The notes beneath the pieces are model-generated. The model did no database searches. It saw only the letters and a program-made list of their open reading frames with translations, and was not told where the DNA came from. The translations under genes and the position numbers were made by a program. Positions 46,638 through 57,014 of a stretch of DNA of 64,000 nucleotides are shown piece after piece (within the stretch, counting starts at the first letter, position 1; every line of letters starts with the position of its first letter). The DNA is from Streptomyces sp. PCS3-D2 (GTDB taxonomy: Bacteria; Actinomycetota; Actinomycetes; Streptomycetales; Streptomycetaceae), in the NCBI RefSeq assembly GCF_000612545.2, contig NZ_CP097800.1, positions 2,291,001 through 2,355,000 on the forward strand, given 5' to 3'.

Positions 46638-47621
46638 TCACTCAGGGTTGTCGGCGAGCGACCTCGCCGCCCTGGCGCAATGTGCCTGCACCGCACGGGC
46701 GTAGGCGGGCGAGGCGCCCGCCAGACCGCACGAGGGGGTGACCACGACGGACTCCGCCAGAGTCCCCGGGGCCAGCCCCAGCCTGCGCCAGAGCTTCCTG
46801 ACACCCATGACGCTACCGCCCGGGTCGGACAACGGGCCGTCGGTGCCCGCCACCACTCCGACGAAGAGCTTCGTACCGCCTTCGACGGCCTCCCCGACGG
46901 CGTCGTCCTCGCGCTCCGTGAGCAGGGAGAAATCGAACGACACTCCCGTGGCGCCGGCCCGGCGCAGCAAGCCGAAGGGAACTTCGGGTGCGCAGGAGTG
47001 GACGATCACGTCGCCGTCGTGGACGGCGAACAGATCGCGCAGGACGCCCTCGACGACCTGCCGGTCCACGGCGCGGTAGGTGCGGTAGCCGCTCGCGGAG
47101 CGGACGCGGCCGCGCAGCACGGCCGTCAGGGACGGCTCGTCGAGCTGCAGCACGACGTCGGCGCCGGGGATCCGCCTGCGCACGTCGGCCAGGTGCTCGC
47201 GCAGCCCCTCGGCGAGCGATCCGGCCAGGTCGCGGCAGGCTCCCGCGTCCTGCAGCATCGCCTCGCCGCCGTGCAGCTCCAGGCCGGCGGCCAGCGTCCA
47301 CGGCCCGACCGCCTGGATCTTCAGCTTGCCGGTGTAACCCTGGGTGAACTCCTCCAAAGCGTCCAGGTCCTCGCCCAGCCAGGACCTGGCCCGGCGGGTG
47401 TCGCGCCCGGGCCGGTCGCTGATCCGCCAGCCGCTGGGCTCCACGTGCGCGTACAGGTCGACGAGCAGCCCGGTCGTGCGGCCGATCATGTCGGCGCCGG
47501 GGCCGCGGGCGGGCAGTTCGGGAAGGTACGGGAAGTCCTCGAAGGATCCGGTCGCGGTCTTGGCGGCCTCGCGGGCGTCGCCGCCGGGCAGCGAACCGAC
47601 TCCGGTCGCGCCGGCGCTCAT
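46638..47621 (-). CDS. MetE-C-like methionine synthase family protein
   Basis: 327 residues of the vitamin-B12-independent methionine synthase C-terminal/UroD-like barrel, without the MetE N-terminal half. VGSLPGGD, LQLDEPSLTAV, DVIVHSCAPEVPFGLL and VTPSCGLAGASP include the His, Cys and Glu expected for Zn and homocysteine binding. Such short forms may methylate homocysteine from a corrinoid or other donor; the activity here is not proven. The ATG overlaps the upstream SDR stop (ATGA), so the two are co-translated. Confidence 0.85.
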   Translation of the reverse strand: MSAGATGVGSLPGGDAREAAKTATGSFEDFPYLPELPARGPGADMIGRTTGLLVDLYAHVEPSGWRISDRPGRDTRRARSWLGEDLDALEEFTQGYTGKLKIQAVGPWTLAAGLELHGGEAMLQDAGACRDLAGSLAEGLREHLADVRRRIPGADVVLQLDEPSLTAVLRGRVRSASGYRTYRAVDRQVVEGVLRDLFAVHDGDVIVHSCAPEVPFGLLRRAGATGVSFDFSLLTEREDDAVGEAVEGGTKLFVGVVAGTDGPLSDPGGSVMGVRKLWRRLGLAPGTLAESVVVTPSCGLAGASPAYARAVQAHCARAARSLADNPE

Positions 47622-48307
47622 CGGCCCGGCCTCACGGACAGGTCGTTGACCTCGGCGTCGCGGGGCAGGTCGACGGCCATCAGGACTGTGGTCGCCACCG
47701 ACTCGGGGTCGATCCAGGCGGCGGGGTCGTACTCCTTGCCCTCCTGGGAGTGCACCTTGGCCTGCATGGGGCTGGCGGTGCGGCCCGGGTAGACGGAGGT
47801 GACCCGGATGCCGTTGGCCCGCTCCTCGGCGCGCAGCGAGTCGGCGAGGGCCTTCAGGCCGTGCTTGGAGGCGGCGTACGCGCTCCAGTCGGCGTGGGCG
47901 TTGAGACCGGCGCCGGAGTTGACGAAGACGACGGTGGCCTTGGAGGCGCGCAGGGTCGGCAGCAGCAGCCGGGTCACCTCGGCGGGGGCGACCAGGTTCA
48001 CGTTGAGCTGCTGGTGCCAGGTCTTGGGCCGCAGCTCCCCCACCGGGCCGAGGTCGACGATCCCGGCGATGTGCAGGAGCGAGTCGATGCGCTCGGGGAT
48101 CGCCTGCTGGGAGAAGGCCCAGGAGAGCCGGTCCGGATCGGCGAGGTCGCCCACGAGGGCCCGGGAGCCGGGGTAGCGCTCGACGAGCTGCTTGCCGCGG
48201 GCGGCGTCGCGGGCCAGGAGGACGAGGTCGTCGCCGCGGGCGTGCAGGCGGGTCGCGACGGCGGCGCCGATGCCGGAACCGGCACCGGTGATCAGGTGAG
48301 TAGCCAT
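47618..48307 (-). CDS. Short-chain dehydrogenase/reductase
   Basis: 229 residues. The NAD(P) motif is TGAGSGIG near the N-terminus; the catalytic Ser (FVNSGAGLNA) and the YxxxK motif (YAASKHGLKAL) are present, and NVNLVAP is the usual structural Asn region. Start 48307 (MATHLIT) is the family-typical one; ATG 48316 has a better-placed GGGGG and cannot be excluded. It overlaps the MetE-like gene by four bases, but a common pathway is not evident. Confidence 0.9.
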   Translation of the reverse strand: MATHLITGAGSGIGAAVATRLHARGDDLVLLARDAARGKQLVERYPGSRALVGDLADPDRLSWAFSQQAIPERIDSLLHIAGIVDLGPVGELRPKTWHQQLNVNLVAPAEVTRLLLPTLRASKATVVFVNSGAGLNAHADWSAYAASKHGLKALADSLRAEERANGIRVTSVYPGRTASPMQAKVHSQEGKEYDPAAWIDPESVATTVLMAVDLPRDAEVNDLSVRPGR

Positions 48308-48414
48308 ACCGCACATGCTCGCACCCCCGAGCCCGCGCGGGGCCCGAAGGTCGAGGTCAGGTGCCGGCGGCGGCTGCGCGGGCCCCGCGAGGACGAACGC
48401 GGCCCGGGCGACCG

Positions 48415-48759
48415 TCAGAGGCCGGCTTCGGCGCGCAGGGCCGCGGCCGTCTGCGAGGCGTCGTAGTCGGCCGGGACGCCCTCGACCAGTACGGCTTCGC
48501 CGGCTATGTGCTTCGTACGCAGGGGGAGGATGGCCTGGTAGGCGTCGGAGGCGTACCAGGCGCGGGCCCGCTCGATGTCGGGGAAGCCGATGACGACGAC
48601 GGTGCCGGGGAAGGGGCCCTCCAGGACCTCGACCTGCCTGCCGTGCACGAGGAAACGGCCGCCGTGGGGGTCCAGCGTCGACTGGATGGCCTCGATGTAG
48701 GTGAGGACGTCCTCGTTCATCGTCTCGGGGCGCAGGTGGGCGATGGCGTACGCGGTCAT
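48415..48759 (-). CDS. DUF1330 family protein
   Basis: 114 residues with the dimeric alpha/beta-barrel DUF1330 pattern (FLVHGRQVEVLEGPFPGTVV, FPDIERARAWYASDAYQ). AGGGAG lies seven bases upstream of the ATG. Function unknown. It stands close behind the GlxA-type regulator gene. Confidence 0.88.
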   Translation of the reverse strand: MTAYAIAHLRPETMNEDVLTYIEAIQSTLDPHGGRFLVHGRQVEVLEGPFPGTVVVIGFPDIERARAWYASDAYQAILPLRTKHIAGEAVLVEGVPADYDASQTAAALRAEAGL

Positions 48760-48853
48760 GGTCCGCTCCCTGGTCGGTGCCGAACGGTCCGCTGGTGCGG
48801 GCCGTTGGTCCGATCCTGGCCGCTCGCGGCCGCGGTGGCGATGACCTCCGGGG

Positions 48854-49885
48854 TCATGCCGGGGCAGCGGCGGGCTGGAAGGTGCGCCGGTAGGCGATCG
48901 GGGAGACGCCGAGGGACGCGCGCATGTGCTGGCGCAGGGAGTTCGCGGAGCCGAAGCCGGACCGGTGGGCGACGAGGTCGACCGGGAGGTCGCTGGACTC
49001 CAGCAGGTGCCGGGCCCTTTCGAGGCGTTGGGCGGTGAGCCACTGCACCGGGGTCATGCCGACCTCGTCGCGGAAGCGCCGGGTGAAGGTGCGCAGGCTC
49101 ATCCGGGCGTGGGCGGCGAGCTCGCCGAGGCTGACCGGTTCGGCGAGGCGTTCCAGGGCCCAGGCCCGGGTGGCGGTGGTGGTGGCGACGGTGGGCTCGG
49201 GGACGGGCCGGTCGATGAACTGGGCCTGTCCGCCGTCGCGCCAGGGCGGTACGACGCACATGCGGGCGGCCCGGTTGGTGACGGTCACGCCGTGGTCACG
49301 GCGGATCAGGTACAGGCACAGGTCCACTCCGGCGGAGACGCCGGCCGAGGTCAGGACGTCGCCGTCGTCGACGAACAGGACGTCCTCGTCGAGGCGGACC
49401 CGGGGGTAGGCGCGGCGGAACTCCTCGGCGAGGTTCCAGTGCGTGGTGGCGGGGCGGTCGTCGAGGAGTCCGGCGGCGGCGAGCACGTAGGAGCCGGAGC
49501 AGATCGACACCAGGCGGGTGCCGGGGCGGATGCCGGCGATGGCCGCGGCGACGGCGGGCGGCAGCGGTCCGCCGCGGCCGAGCTCGGGCATGGCGTGGGT
49601 GGGCGGGACGACCACCGTGTCGGCGGCGGCGAGGGCCTCGGGCCCGGCGGCGGGCTGGAGGGTGAAGCCGGAGTCGCTGGGGACCGGGGCGCCGTCGGCG
49701 GTGCAGACGACGACCTCGTACAAGGCCTCGCCCTCGTCGTCCACGGCGCTGCCGAAGACCCGGGAGGGGATGCCGAGCTCGAACGGCGGGAAGCCGGGGA
49801 GGGCCAGGACGGCGACCAGGTGGCGGCCGCCCGCTCCGCTTCCGCGACGGGCCGTGTCCTCGAAGTGCTCCCGCATCTCACCCAT
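48854..49885 (-). CDS. GlxA-type transcriptional regulator (DJ-1/PfpI plus AraC)
   Basis: 343 residues. The N-terminal DJ-1/PfpI-like domain has the Cys elbow (SICSGSYVLAAAGLL). The C-terminal AraC domain carries two helix-turn-helices (VSLGELAAHARMSLRTFTRR and VDLVAHRSGFGSANSLRQH). The family includes regulators of amino-sugar, nitrogen and stress genes. ATG 49885 has AGGA upstream. It is divergent from the oxidoreductase gene by 127 bases, which makes that gene its most likely target. Confidence 0.92.
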   Translation of the reverse strand: MGEMREHFEDTARRGSGAGGRHLVAVLALPGFPPFELGIPSRVFGSAVDDEGEALYEVVVCTADGAPVPSDSGFTLQPAAGPEALAAADTVVVPPTHAMPELGRGGPLPPAVAAAIAGIRPGTRLVSICSGSYVLAAAGLLDDRPATTHWNLAEEFRRAYPRVRLDEDVLFVDDGDVLTSAGVSAGVDLCLYLIRRDHGVTVTNRAARMCVVPPWRDGGQAQFIDRPVPEPTVATTTATRAWALERLAEPVSLGELAAHARMSLRTFTRRFRDEVGMTPVQWLTAQRLERARHLLESSDLPVDLVAHRSGFGSANSLRQHMRASLGVSPIAYRRTFQPAAAPA

Positions 49886-50012
49886 GGCCAGATCCTGTCA
49901 CACAGTGGCCAAACGGCCAACACCGTGGGCGTTCCCCCTGTCCGAATCTGGGACGCGTCGCCGGGGAACGGCCCGGTAGCGGACGCGAACGAACGGAATG
50001 AGGCGGACTGAG

Positions 50013-50936
50013 ATGCGCGCGATCGTCGTCGACAAGTGGGGCGGCCCGGAGAACCTGGTCGAGCGGGAAATCGAGCGGCCGGAGCCCGGTCTGGGCGAGG
50101 TCCTCGTCCGGGTCCACGCGGCGGGCGTCAACCCGGTCGACTGGAAGACCCGCGCGAGCGGCGCCCTGATCACCTGGGGCGAGACCCCGGTCGTGGGCTG
50201 GGACGTGTCCGGCACCGTCGAGGCCGTCGGCCCTGGCGTGACCCTGTACGCCCCGGGCGACGAGGTGTACGGCATGCCGCACTTCCCGCGCCAGGCGGGG
50301 GGCTACGCGCAGTACGTGGCGGCGCCGGCGCGACACTTCGCCCGCAAGCCCGGCTCCCTCGACCACGTGCAGGCGGCGGCGCTGCCGCTGGCGGCGCTCA
50401 CCGCGTGGCAGGCACTGGTGGACACCGCCGGCGTCACGGCCGGGCAGCGGGTGCTCGTGCACGCGGCGGCCGGCGGGGTCGGGCACCTGGCGGTGCAGAT
50501 CGCCAAGGCCCGCGGCGCGTACGTGATCGGCACCGCCAGCGCGGCCAAGCACGAGGTGCTGCGCGGGCTGGGCGCCGACGAGCTGATCGACTACCGCTCG
50601 GTGGACTTCGCCGGGGCGGTCTCGGACGTCGACGTCGTGCTGGACGCGCTGGGCGGCGACACCGCCGAGCGCAGCCTGAAGGTCCTCAAGGCCGGCGGCC
50701 ACCTGATCTCGCTGCCCGGCCCGGACTCCGTCCCGGCGGGCGCCGACGGGGTGAACGCGGCCTGGGTGCTGGTCGACCCGGACCTGAAGGGCTTGGAGGC
50801 GATCGCAGACCTCGCGGACCGGGGCCTGCTGAAGCCGCTGATCGAGACGGTGCTCCCGCTGGAGCAGGCCGCGAAGGCCCACGAGATCGGCGAGCAGGGC
50901 CGCACCACCGGCAAGATCGTCCTGACGGTGGTCTGA
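50013..50936 (+). CDS. Zinc-independent quinone oxidoreductase-like MDR protein
   Basis: 307 residues of the medium-chain dehydrogenase superfamily, quinone reductase branch. The catalytic domain has GVNPVDWKTRASG and VVGWDVSGTVEAVG; the nucleotide motif is AAGGVGHLAVQIAKARGA. Zinc ligands are absent, as usual for this branch. NADPH-dependent reduction of a quinone or enone is likely. ATG 50013 follows GAGGCGG. Its stop lies nine bases from that of mnmA. Confidence 0.92.
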   Translation: MRAIVVDKWGGPENLVEREIERPEPGLGEVLVRVHAAGVNPVDWKTRASGALITWGETPVVGWDVSGTVEAVGPGVTLYAPGDEVYGMPHFPRQAGGYAQYVAAPARHFARKPGSLDHVQAAALPLAALTAWQALVDTAGVTAGQRVLVHAAAGGVGHLAVQIAKARGAYVIGTASAAKHEVLRGLGADELIDYRSVDFAGAVSDVDVVLDALGGDTAERSLKVLKAGGHLISLPGPDSVPAGADGVNAAWVLVDPDLKGLEAIADLADRGLLKPLIETVLPLEQAAKAHEIGEQGRTTGKIVLTVV

Positions 50937-50951
50937 GCCGGTCCGTCAGAC
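50931..50951. terminator. Inverted repeat joining two convergent stop codons
   Basis: Arms GTCTGA and TCAGAC with a nine-base loop contain both stop codons of the convergent genes. It is a weak stem and only a possible terminator. Confidence 0.35.
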
Positions 50952-52079
50952 GGCGGCCGCGGCCCGCGTCGTCGTCGCGATGGTGGCGGAGCCGACCACG
51001 CGGGTGCCGTCGTAGAGCACGATCGCCTGGCCGGGGGCCACGCCGCGGACGGGCTCGGCGAAGGAGACGCGCAACTCGCCGTCCACCACCTCGGCGAAGA
51101 CCTCGGTCTCTCCGCCGTGGGCGCGCAGCTGGGCGGTGTAGGTGCCCGGGGCGGCCGCCTCGGCCCCGCACCAGCGGGGGCGGATCGCGGTGAGGGCGCT
51201 GACGTCGAGGGCCTCGACGGGTCCGACGGTGACGGTGTTGTTCACCGGGGAGATGTCGAGCACGTAGCGCGGCTTGCCGTCGGGGGCCGGGTGGCCGATC
51301 CGCAGGCCCTTGCGCTGGCCGATGGTGAAGCCGAAGGCGCCGTCGTGCGTGCCGACCTTCTCGCCGGTGGCCCCGTCGACGATGTCGCCCTCGGCCTTGC
51401 CGAGGCGGCCGGCGAGGAAGCCCTGGGTGTCTCCGTCGGCGATGAAGCAGATGTCGTGGCTGTCGGGCTTCTTCGCGACGGCCAGCCCCCGCTCCTCTGC
51501 CTCGGCCCGGATCTCTTCCTTGGTGGTGAGGGTGTCGCCGAGCGGGAAGAGGGCGTGGGCGAGCTGCTTGTCGTCGAGGACGCCGAGGACGTAGGACTGG
51601 TCCTTGGCCATGTCGGAGGCGCGGTGCAGCTCGCGGGAGCCGTCCTCCTTCAGCACGACGGTGGCGTAGTGACCGGTGCAGACGGCGTCGAAGCCGAGGG
51701 CGAGGGCCTTGTCGAGCAGCGCGGCGAACTTGATCTTCTCGTTGCAGCGCAGGCAGGGGTTCGGGGTGCGCCCGGCCTCGTACTCGGAGATGAAGTCCTC
51801 GACGACGTCCTCGCGGAAGCGCTCGGCGAGGTCCCAGACGTAGAAGGGGATACCGATGACGTCCGCGGCACGGCGGGCGTCGCGGGAGTCCTCGATGGTG
51901 CAGCAGCCACGGGCTCCGGTCCGGAAGGACTGCGGGTTCGCGGAGAGCGCGAGGTGGACGCCGGTCACGTCGTGCCCGGCTTCGACGGCGCGGGCGGCTG
52001 CGACGGCGGAGTCCACTCCGCCGGACATGGCGGCCAGGACGCGAAGGGGGCGGTCGGTGCGCGGCAGGTTCTCAGTCAT
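50946..52079 (-). CDS. mnmA: tRNA-specific 2-thiouridylase
   Basis: 377 residues. It thiolates U34 of tRNAs for Lys, Glu and Gln. The PP-loop [13 protein letters not shown] is near residue 18, the first catalytic Cys is in [14 protein letters not shown] and the second in [15 protein letters not shown]. The cysteine desulfurase that should supply sulfur lies just upstream on the same strand, beyond the inverted amidase gene. Confidence 0.97.
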   Translation of the reverse strand: MTENLPRTDRPLRVLAAMSGGVDSAVAAARAVEAGHDVTGVHLALSANPQSFRTGARGCCTIEDSRDARRAADVIGIPFYVWDLAERFREDVVEDFISEYEAGRTPNPCLRCNEKIKFAALLDKALALGFDAVCTGHYATVVLKEDGSRELHRASDMAKDQSYVLGVLDDKQLAHALFPLGDTLTTKEEIRAEAEERGLAVAKKPDSHDICFIADGDTQGFLAGRLGKAEGDIVDGATGEKVGTHDGAFGFTIGQRKGLRIGHPAPDGKPRYVLDISPVNNTVTVGPVEALDVSALTAIRPRWCGAEAAAPGTYTAQLRAHGGETEVFAEVVDGELRVSFAEPVRGVAPGQAIVLYDGTRVVGSATIATTTRAAAAV

Positions 52080-52148
52080 AGCACCGTCCAGGGTACGGGG
52101 GAACCGAGCGGGGTCACAGCGCGTTATCGGCTACAGGGGGTGGATCAC

Positions 52149-52811
52149 ATGGCCGAGCAGGGGAACAAGAGATCGAAGTCGGGGCGGACGCGCCGGGCGG
52201 TGCTGCTCGGCGGGCTGGGCATCGTCTCCGCGGGGGCGGTCGCCGGCCGGGAGGAGATCCGCCGCGCGTGGTGGCTGCTGCCGGGAGTGGCCAAGCCGCG
52301 CAAGGAGGGCGAGATCGACCACGCGGGGGCGGGCTGGACGGCCGCCTCGCCGGCGAACTGGCGGATGGCCGACCGGCCCGACGACTACCGGGTGGACCGG
52401 ATCGTCGTGCACGTCACACAGGGCGGCTTCCAGTCCTCGGTGGACGCCTTCAAGAATCCGTGGCACAAGGCTTCGGCGCACTACATAGTCCGGGGAGACG
52501 GGCATGTGGAGCAGATGGTGCGCGAGTTGGACGTGGCCTTCCACGCGGGCAACCGGTCGATGAACGAGCGCAGCGTCGGCATCGAGCACGTCGGTTTCGT
52601 GGACCGGCCGGAGGACTTCACGGACGCCCTGTACGCGGCTTCGGCCCGGCTGGCCGCCGACATCTGCCGCCGCTACGACTTCCCGGCGGACCGCAAGCAC
52701 ATCGTCGGGCACTCCGAGGTGCCCGGCGCCGATCACACGGATCCGGGCGGGCACTGGGACTGGGACCGCTACCTGCGCATGGTTCGGGAGGCCCTGGCCG
52801 CTCCGGCCTGA
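52149..52811 (+). CDS. Secreted N-acetylmuramoyl-L-alanine amidase (PGRP/amidase_2 family)
   Basis: 220 residues. A Tat-like signal (GRTRRAVLLGGLGIVSAG) is followed by the amidase_2 domain. The Zn ligands appear as His in VVHVTQG, His in HSEVPGADH and a later His or Asp in GADHTDPGGHWDW; IEHVGF is also typical. It would cleave peptidoglycan between MurNAc and the stem peptide. ATG 52149 has AGGGGG eight bases upstream. It lies inverted between mnmA and the desulfurase. Confidence 0.9.
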   Translation: MAEQGNKRSKSGRTRRAVLLGGLGIVSAGAVAGREEIRRAWWLLPGVAKPRKEGEIDHAGAGWTAASPANWRMADRPDDYRVDRIVVHVTQGGFQSSVDAFKNPWHKASAHYIVRGDGHVEQMVRELDVAFHAGNRSMNERSVGIEHVGFVDRPEDFTDALYAASARLAADICRRYDFPADRKHIVGHSEVPGADHTDPGGHWDWDRYLRMVREALAAPA

Positions 52812-52823
52812 GCCTCCCCGCGA

Positions 52824-53987
52824 TCAGCTGAGACCGGCCGTCCGGGCGCGCTCCACCGCGGGACCGATGGCCGCGGCCAGGGCGGCGACGTCCTCCTTGG
52901 TGGAGGTGTGGCCGAGGGAGAAACGCAGGGTGCCGCGGGCCAGCCGAGGATCGGTGCCGGCTGCCAGCAGGACATGGCTCGGCTGGGCCACGCCCGCGGT
53001 GCACGCCGATCCGGTGGAGCACTCGATGCCCTGGGCGTCGAGCAGGAGCAGCAGGGAGTCGCCCTCACAGCCGGGGAAGCTGAAGTGCGCGTTGGCCGGA
53101 AGCCGCTCGTCGGGGTCTCCTCCGAGGACGGCGTCGGGCACGGCCGCGAGGACCGCGGCCACCAGGTCGTCGCGCAGGGCGCCGACCTCGGCGGCGAACC
53201 GCTCCCGCCGCTCGGCGGCGACGACGGCGGCCACCGCGAAGGCGGCGATGGCGGGAACGTCGAGGGTGCCGGAGCGGACGTGCCGTTCCTGCCCGCCGCC
53301 GTGCAGGACGGGTACGGGACTCTGGTCGCGGCCGAGGAGCAGCGCTCCGATGCCGTAGGGGCCGCCGATCTTGTGACCGCTGACGGTCATGGCGGCGAGG
53401 CCGCTGTCGCCGAAGTGGACATCGAGCTGCCCGAAGGCCTGGACGGCGTCGGAGTGCAGCGGGATGCCGGCCTCGCGGGCGGTGTCGGCCAGTTCACGGA
53501 CCGGCATGACGGTGCCGATCTCGTTGTTGGCCCACATGACGGTGGCCAGGGCGATGTCGCCGGGGTTGCGCTCGACGGCTTCGCGGAAGGCGTCGGGGTG
53601 CACGCGCCCGTAGCGGTCCACGGGCAGGTAGTCGACCTCGGCGCCCTCGTGCTCGGCGAGCCAGTGCACGGCGTCGAGGACGGCGTGGTGCTCGACGGGG
53701 CTGGCGATGACCCGGGTGCGGGCGGGGTCGGCGTCGCGCCGGGCCCAGTAGAGGCCCTTGACGGCGAGGTTGTCGGCTTCCGTGCCGCCCGCGGTGAAGA
53801 CCACCTCGCTGGGGCGTGCGCCGATCGCCTCGGCGAAGGCCTCGCGGGCCTCCTCGACGGTACGGCGGGCCCGGCGGCCGGCGGCGTGCAAGGACGAGGC
53901 GTTCCCCGTGGCGGCGAACTGCGCGGTCATCGCCGCGGCGGCCTCCGGCAGCATGGGGGTGGTGGCGGCGTGGTCGAGGTAGGCCAT
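52824..53987 (-). CDS. Cysteine desulfurase (IscS/NifS class)
   Basis: 387 residues. PLP-dependent enzyme that takes sulfur from cysteine as a persulfide for tRNA thiolation and Fe-S assembly. The PLP Lys is in [10 protein letters not shown], and the active Cys is in [11 protein letters not shown]. Other blocks are [12 protein letters not shown] and WANNEIGT. It begins [11 protein letters not shown], the family-typical start. Probable partner of MnmA, encoded 745 bases downstream on the same strand. Confidence 0.96.
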   Translation of the reverse strand: MAYLDHAATTPMLPEAAAAMTAQFAATGNASSLHAAGRRARRTVEEAREAFAEAIGARPSEVVFTAGGTEADNLAVKGLYWARRDADPARTRVIASPVEHHAVLDAVHWLAEHEGAEVDYLPVDRYGRVHPDAFREAVERNPGDIALATVMWANNEIGTVMPVRELADTAREAGIPLHSDAVQAFGQLDVHFGDSGLAAMTVSGHKIGGPYGIGALLLGRDQSPVPVLHGGGQERHVRSGTLDVPAIAAFAVAAVVAAERRERFAAEVGALRDDLVAAVLAAVPDAVLGGDPDERLPANAHFSFPGCEGDSLLLLLDAQGIECSTGSACTAGVAQPSHVLLAAGTDPRLARGTLRFSLGHTSTKEDVAALAAAIGPAVERARTAGLS

Positions 53988-54110
53988 GATCCCCCGATTC
54001 TAGGGGCCCGCCTGCGGCCCTCCGCCCGGCGGGACCCGATCCGGCCGGGCCGCGGGGGCTCATACCCGCCCCGCGACCTCCCGGCCGGGCGCCGCGCCGT
54101 GCGCCGGGCG

Positions 54111-54965
54111 TCACATGCGCAGGGCCCGTGCCAGCTGGCGGGACTGGGCGACCAGGTGGTCGGTGGAGTCCCAGACCTCGGCGTCCTCCTCCAGGAAGCC
54201 GCCGGCCAGGTTGCGGGTGGTGATGGAGATCCGCAGCGGGCCGGGGGCCGGGCGGCGGCGGATGTGCGTGGTGAGCTCCACGGTCGGGGTCCAGGCCACC
54301 AGGCCGAGGTCGAAGGCGGTCGGCGGCAGTGCGTCCACCGCGAGGAGCATGGACAGCGGGTCGGCGTCGCGGCCGTCGGCCAGCTCGAACCAGGCCCGCA
54401 TCTCCCCCTTGCCGGAGGGGGCGCCGACGGCCCAGCCCGCCGTCGCCGGGTCGAGCCGGAGCCGGAGCCGGTCCACGATGGCGGAGCTGCCGGGGATCGG
54501 CGCGGGGCCGGCCTCGGGGCCGATGCAGTTCTCGTAGGAGGGCATGAGCGGCGGCTCGGCGACGGTCCGCACGTCGTCCGGCAGGGACGCGAGGTCGCCG
54601 TACGAGGCGAGGACGCGGATGCGCTCGACCTCGTTGCCGTGCTCGTCGTACTGGAAGAGCGAGGCCTGGCCGGTGGAGAGGGTACGGCCGACTCGGACGA
54701 CCTCGGTGCGGATCACGGCCGGGCCGGGCACGGAGGACGTCAGGTAGTGCGCGGAGACCGTGAAGGGGTCCGGGTGCGGGAGGGCCGCCGACAGGGCCCG
54801 GCCGACCAGGGCCAGCAGGTAGCCGCCGTTGACAGCGGCGATGATCGTCCAGCCGGCGGAGAGCTCCGCGTCGTACACGCCGGGCTCGCCGGCGCGCTCG
54901 GTGATGGCGGTGTCGCGGTCGAACTCGCTGTCGCCGATGGATGCCTGGGCAGCTGCATATGACAT
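54111..54965 (-). CDS. TesB-like acyl-CoA thioesterase family protein
   Basis: 284 residues with a double hot-dog fold pattern (AAVNGGYLLALVGRAL, SAHYLTSSVPGPAVI in the first half; GLVAWTPTVELTTHIRR in the second). Family members hydrolyse acyl-CoA esters. The substrate is unknown. ATG 54965 is preferred by homology, although no clear ribosome site precedes it; ATG 54980 would add five residues. Confidence 0.85.
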   Translation of the reverse strand: MSYAAAQASIGDSEFDRDTAITERAGEPGVYDAELSAGWTIIAAVNGGYLLALVGRALSAALPHPDPFTVSAHYLTSSVPGPAVIRTEVVRVGRTLSTGQASLFQYDEHGNEVERIRVLASYGDLASLPDDVRTVAEPPLMPSYENCIGPEAGPAPIPGSSAIVDRLRLRLDPATAGWAVGAPSGKGEMRAWFELADGRDADPLSMLLAVDALPPTAFDLGLVAWTPTVELTTHIRRRPAPGPLRISITTRNLAGGFLEEDAEVWDSTDHLVAQSRQLARALRM

Positions 54966-55011
54966 GGAACGACGGTACACCTGCTTACTACTAAGCGGTA
55001 GCTTTCTCTTG

Positions 55012-55668
55012 CTACGGCTCTTCGGCCACCGAGGAGCGGCGGTTCCAGGCCAGCGGCGCCCGCCAGTGGTAGCGCATGGCGAGGAGCCTCAGGACGAAGG
55101 TGGTCACGATCGCCAGGCCGGTGGTGACGGCGTTGAGCGAGTCCAGGGCGATGGAGACGGCGACCATCGCGGCACCCACGGTGGCGGGCACGGCGTACAT
55201 CTCGCGGTCGCGCAGCAGCGAGGGCACCTCGTTGACCAGCACGTCGCGCAGTACGCCGCCGCCGACGGCCGTGGCCAGGCCCAGCGCCGCGGACGCGGTC
55301 AGGCCGAGGCCGTACTCGTAGGCCTTGGTCGTGCCGGTCACACAGAACAGTGCGAGGCCGGCGGCGTCGAAGACGTTGATCGCCCGGTTGATCCGCTGAA
55401 CCTCGGGGTGCAGGAAGAAAACGATCGCGGCGGCGATCAGCGGGGTGACGAAGAAGCTGAGCTCACCGAAGGCGGCCGGCGGGACGGCACCGATGACCAG
55501 GTCGCGGAAGAGGCCCCCGCCGAGGGCGGTGACGAGGGCGAGCACGGCGATGCCGAAGACGTCGAAGTTCTTGCGGACGGCGAGCAGGGCACCCGCGGTG
55601 GCGAAGACGAAGATGCCGGCGAGGTCCAGCGCATGCTGGACCCCGGGCGGGAAGAGATCGTGGAGCAC
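55012..55668 (-). CDS. TRIC/YicG (UPF0126) family membrane protein
   Basis: 218 residues made of two repeated three-helix units with Gly-rich signatures ATAGALLAVRKNFDVFG and GTTKAYEYGLG, and GGGLFRDLVIG and GGGVLRDVLVNEVP. The family contains prokaryotic TRIC cation channels and may also transport glycine. I used GTG 55668, which begins at the conserved start; the ribosome site is poor, so the start is uncertain. Confidence 0.85.
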   Translation of the reverse strand: MLHDLFPPGVQHALDLAGIFVFATAGALLAVRKNFDVFGIAVLALVTALGGGLFRDLVIGAVPPAAFGELSFFVTPLIAAAIVFFLHPEVQRINRAINVFDAAGLALFCVTGTTKAYEYGLGLTASAALGLATAVGGGVLRDVLVNEVPSLLRDREMYAVPATVGAAMVAVSIALDSLNAVTTGLAIVTTFVLRLLAMRYHWRAPLAWNRRSSVAEEP

Positions 55669-55901
55669 CGGGCCATTGTCGCCCCTCGGCTCCCGCCCGG
55701 GTGACGCGTCACCCCCGGCTCCCGCCCAGGTGGCGGGCCCCGCGGCGGCCGCCGGACAACCGGGCTCCGCCTGCCGCGGCGGGGCGCCGGCCTGGCCGGG
55801 GATCCGCCACGACGCACCGCGCCCGGGGCCACGGCCGGGGCGGCTGTCCCCGGCGGCGCGCCGGCCGTGCCGGGGACAGCCCCCGGCACGGCCGGGGCGG
55901 C

Positions 55902-57010
<1,109 letters not shown>

Positions 57011-57014
<4 letters not shown>

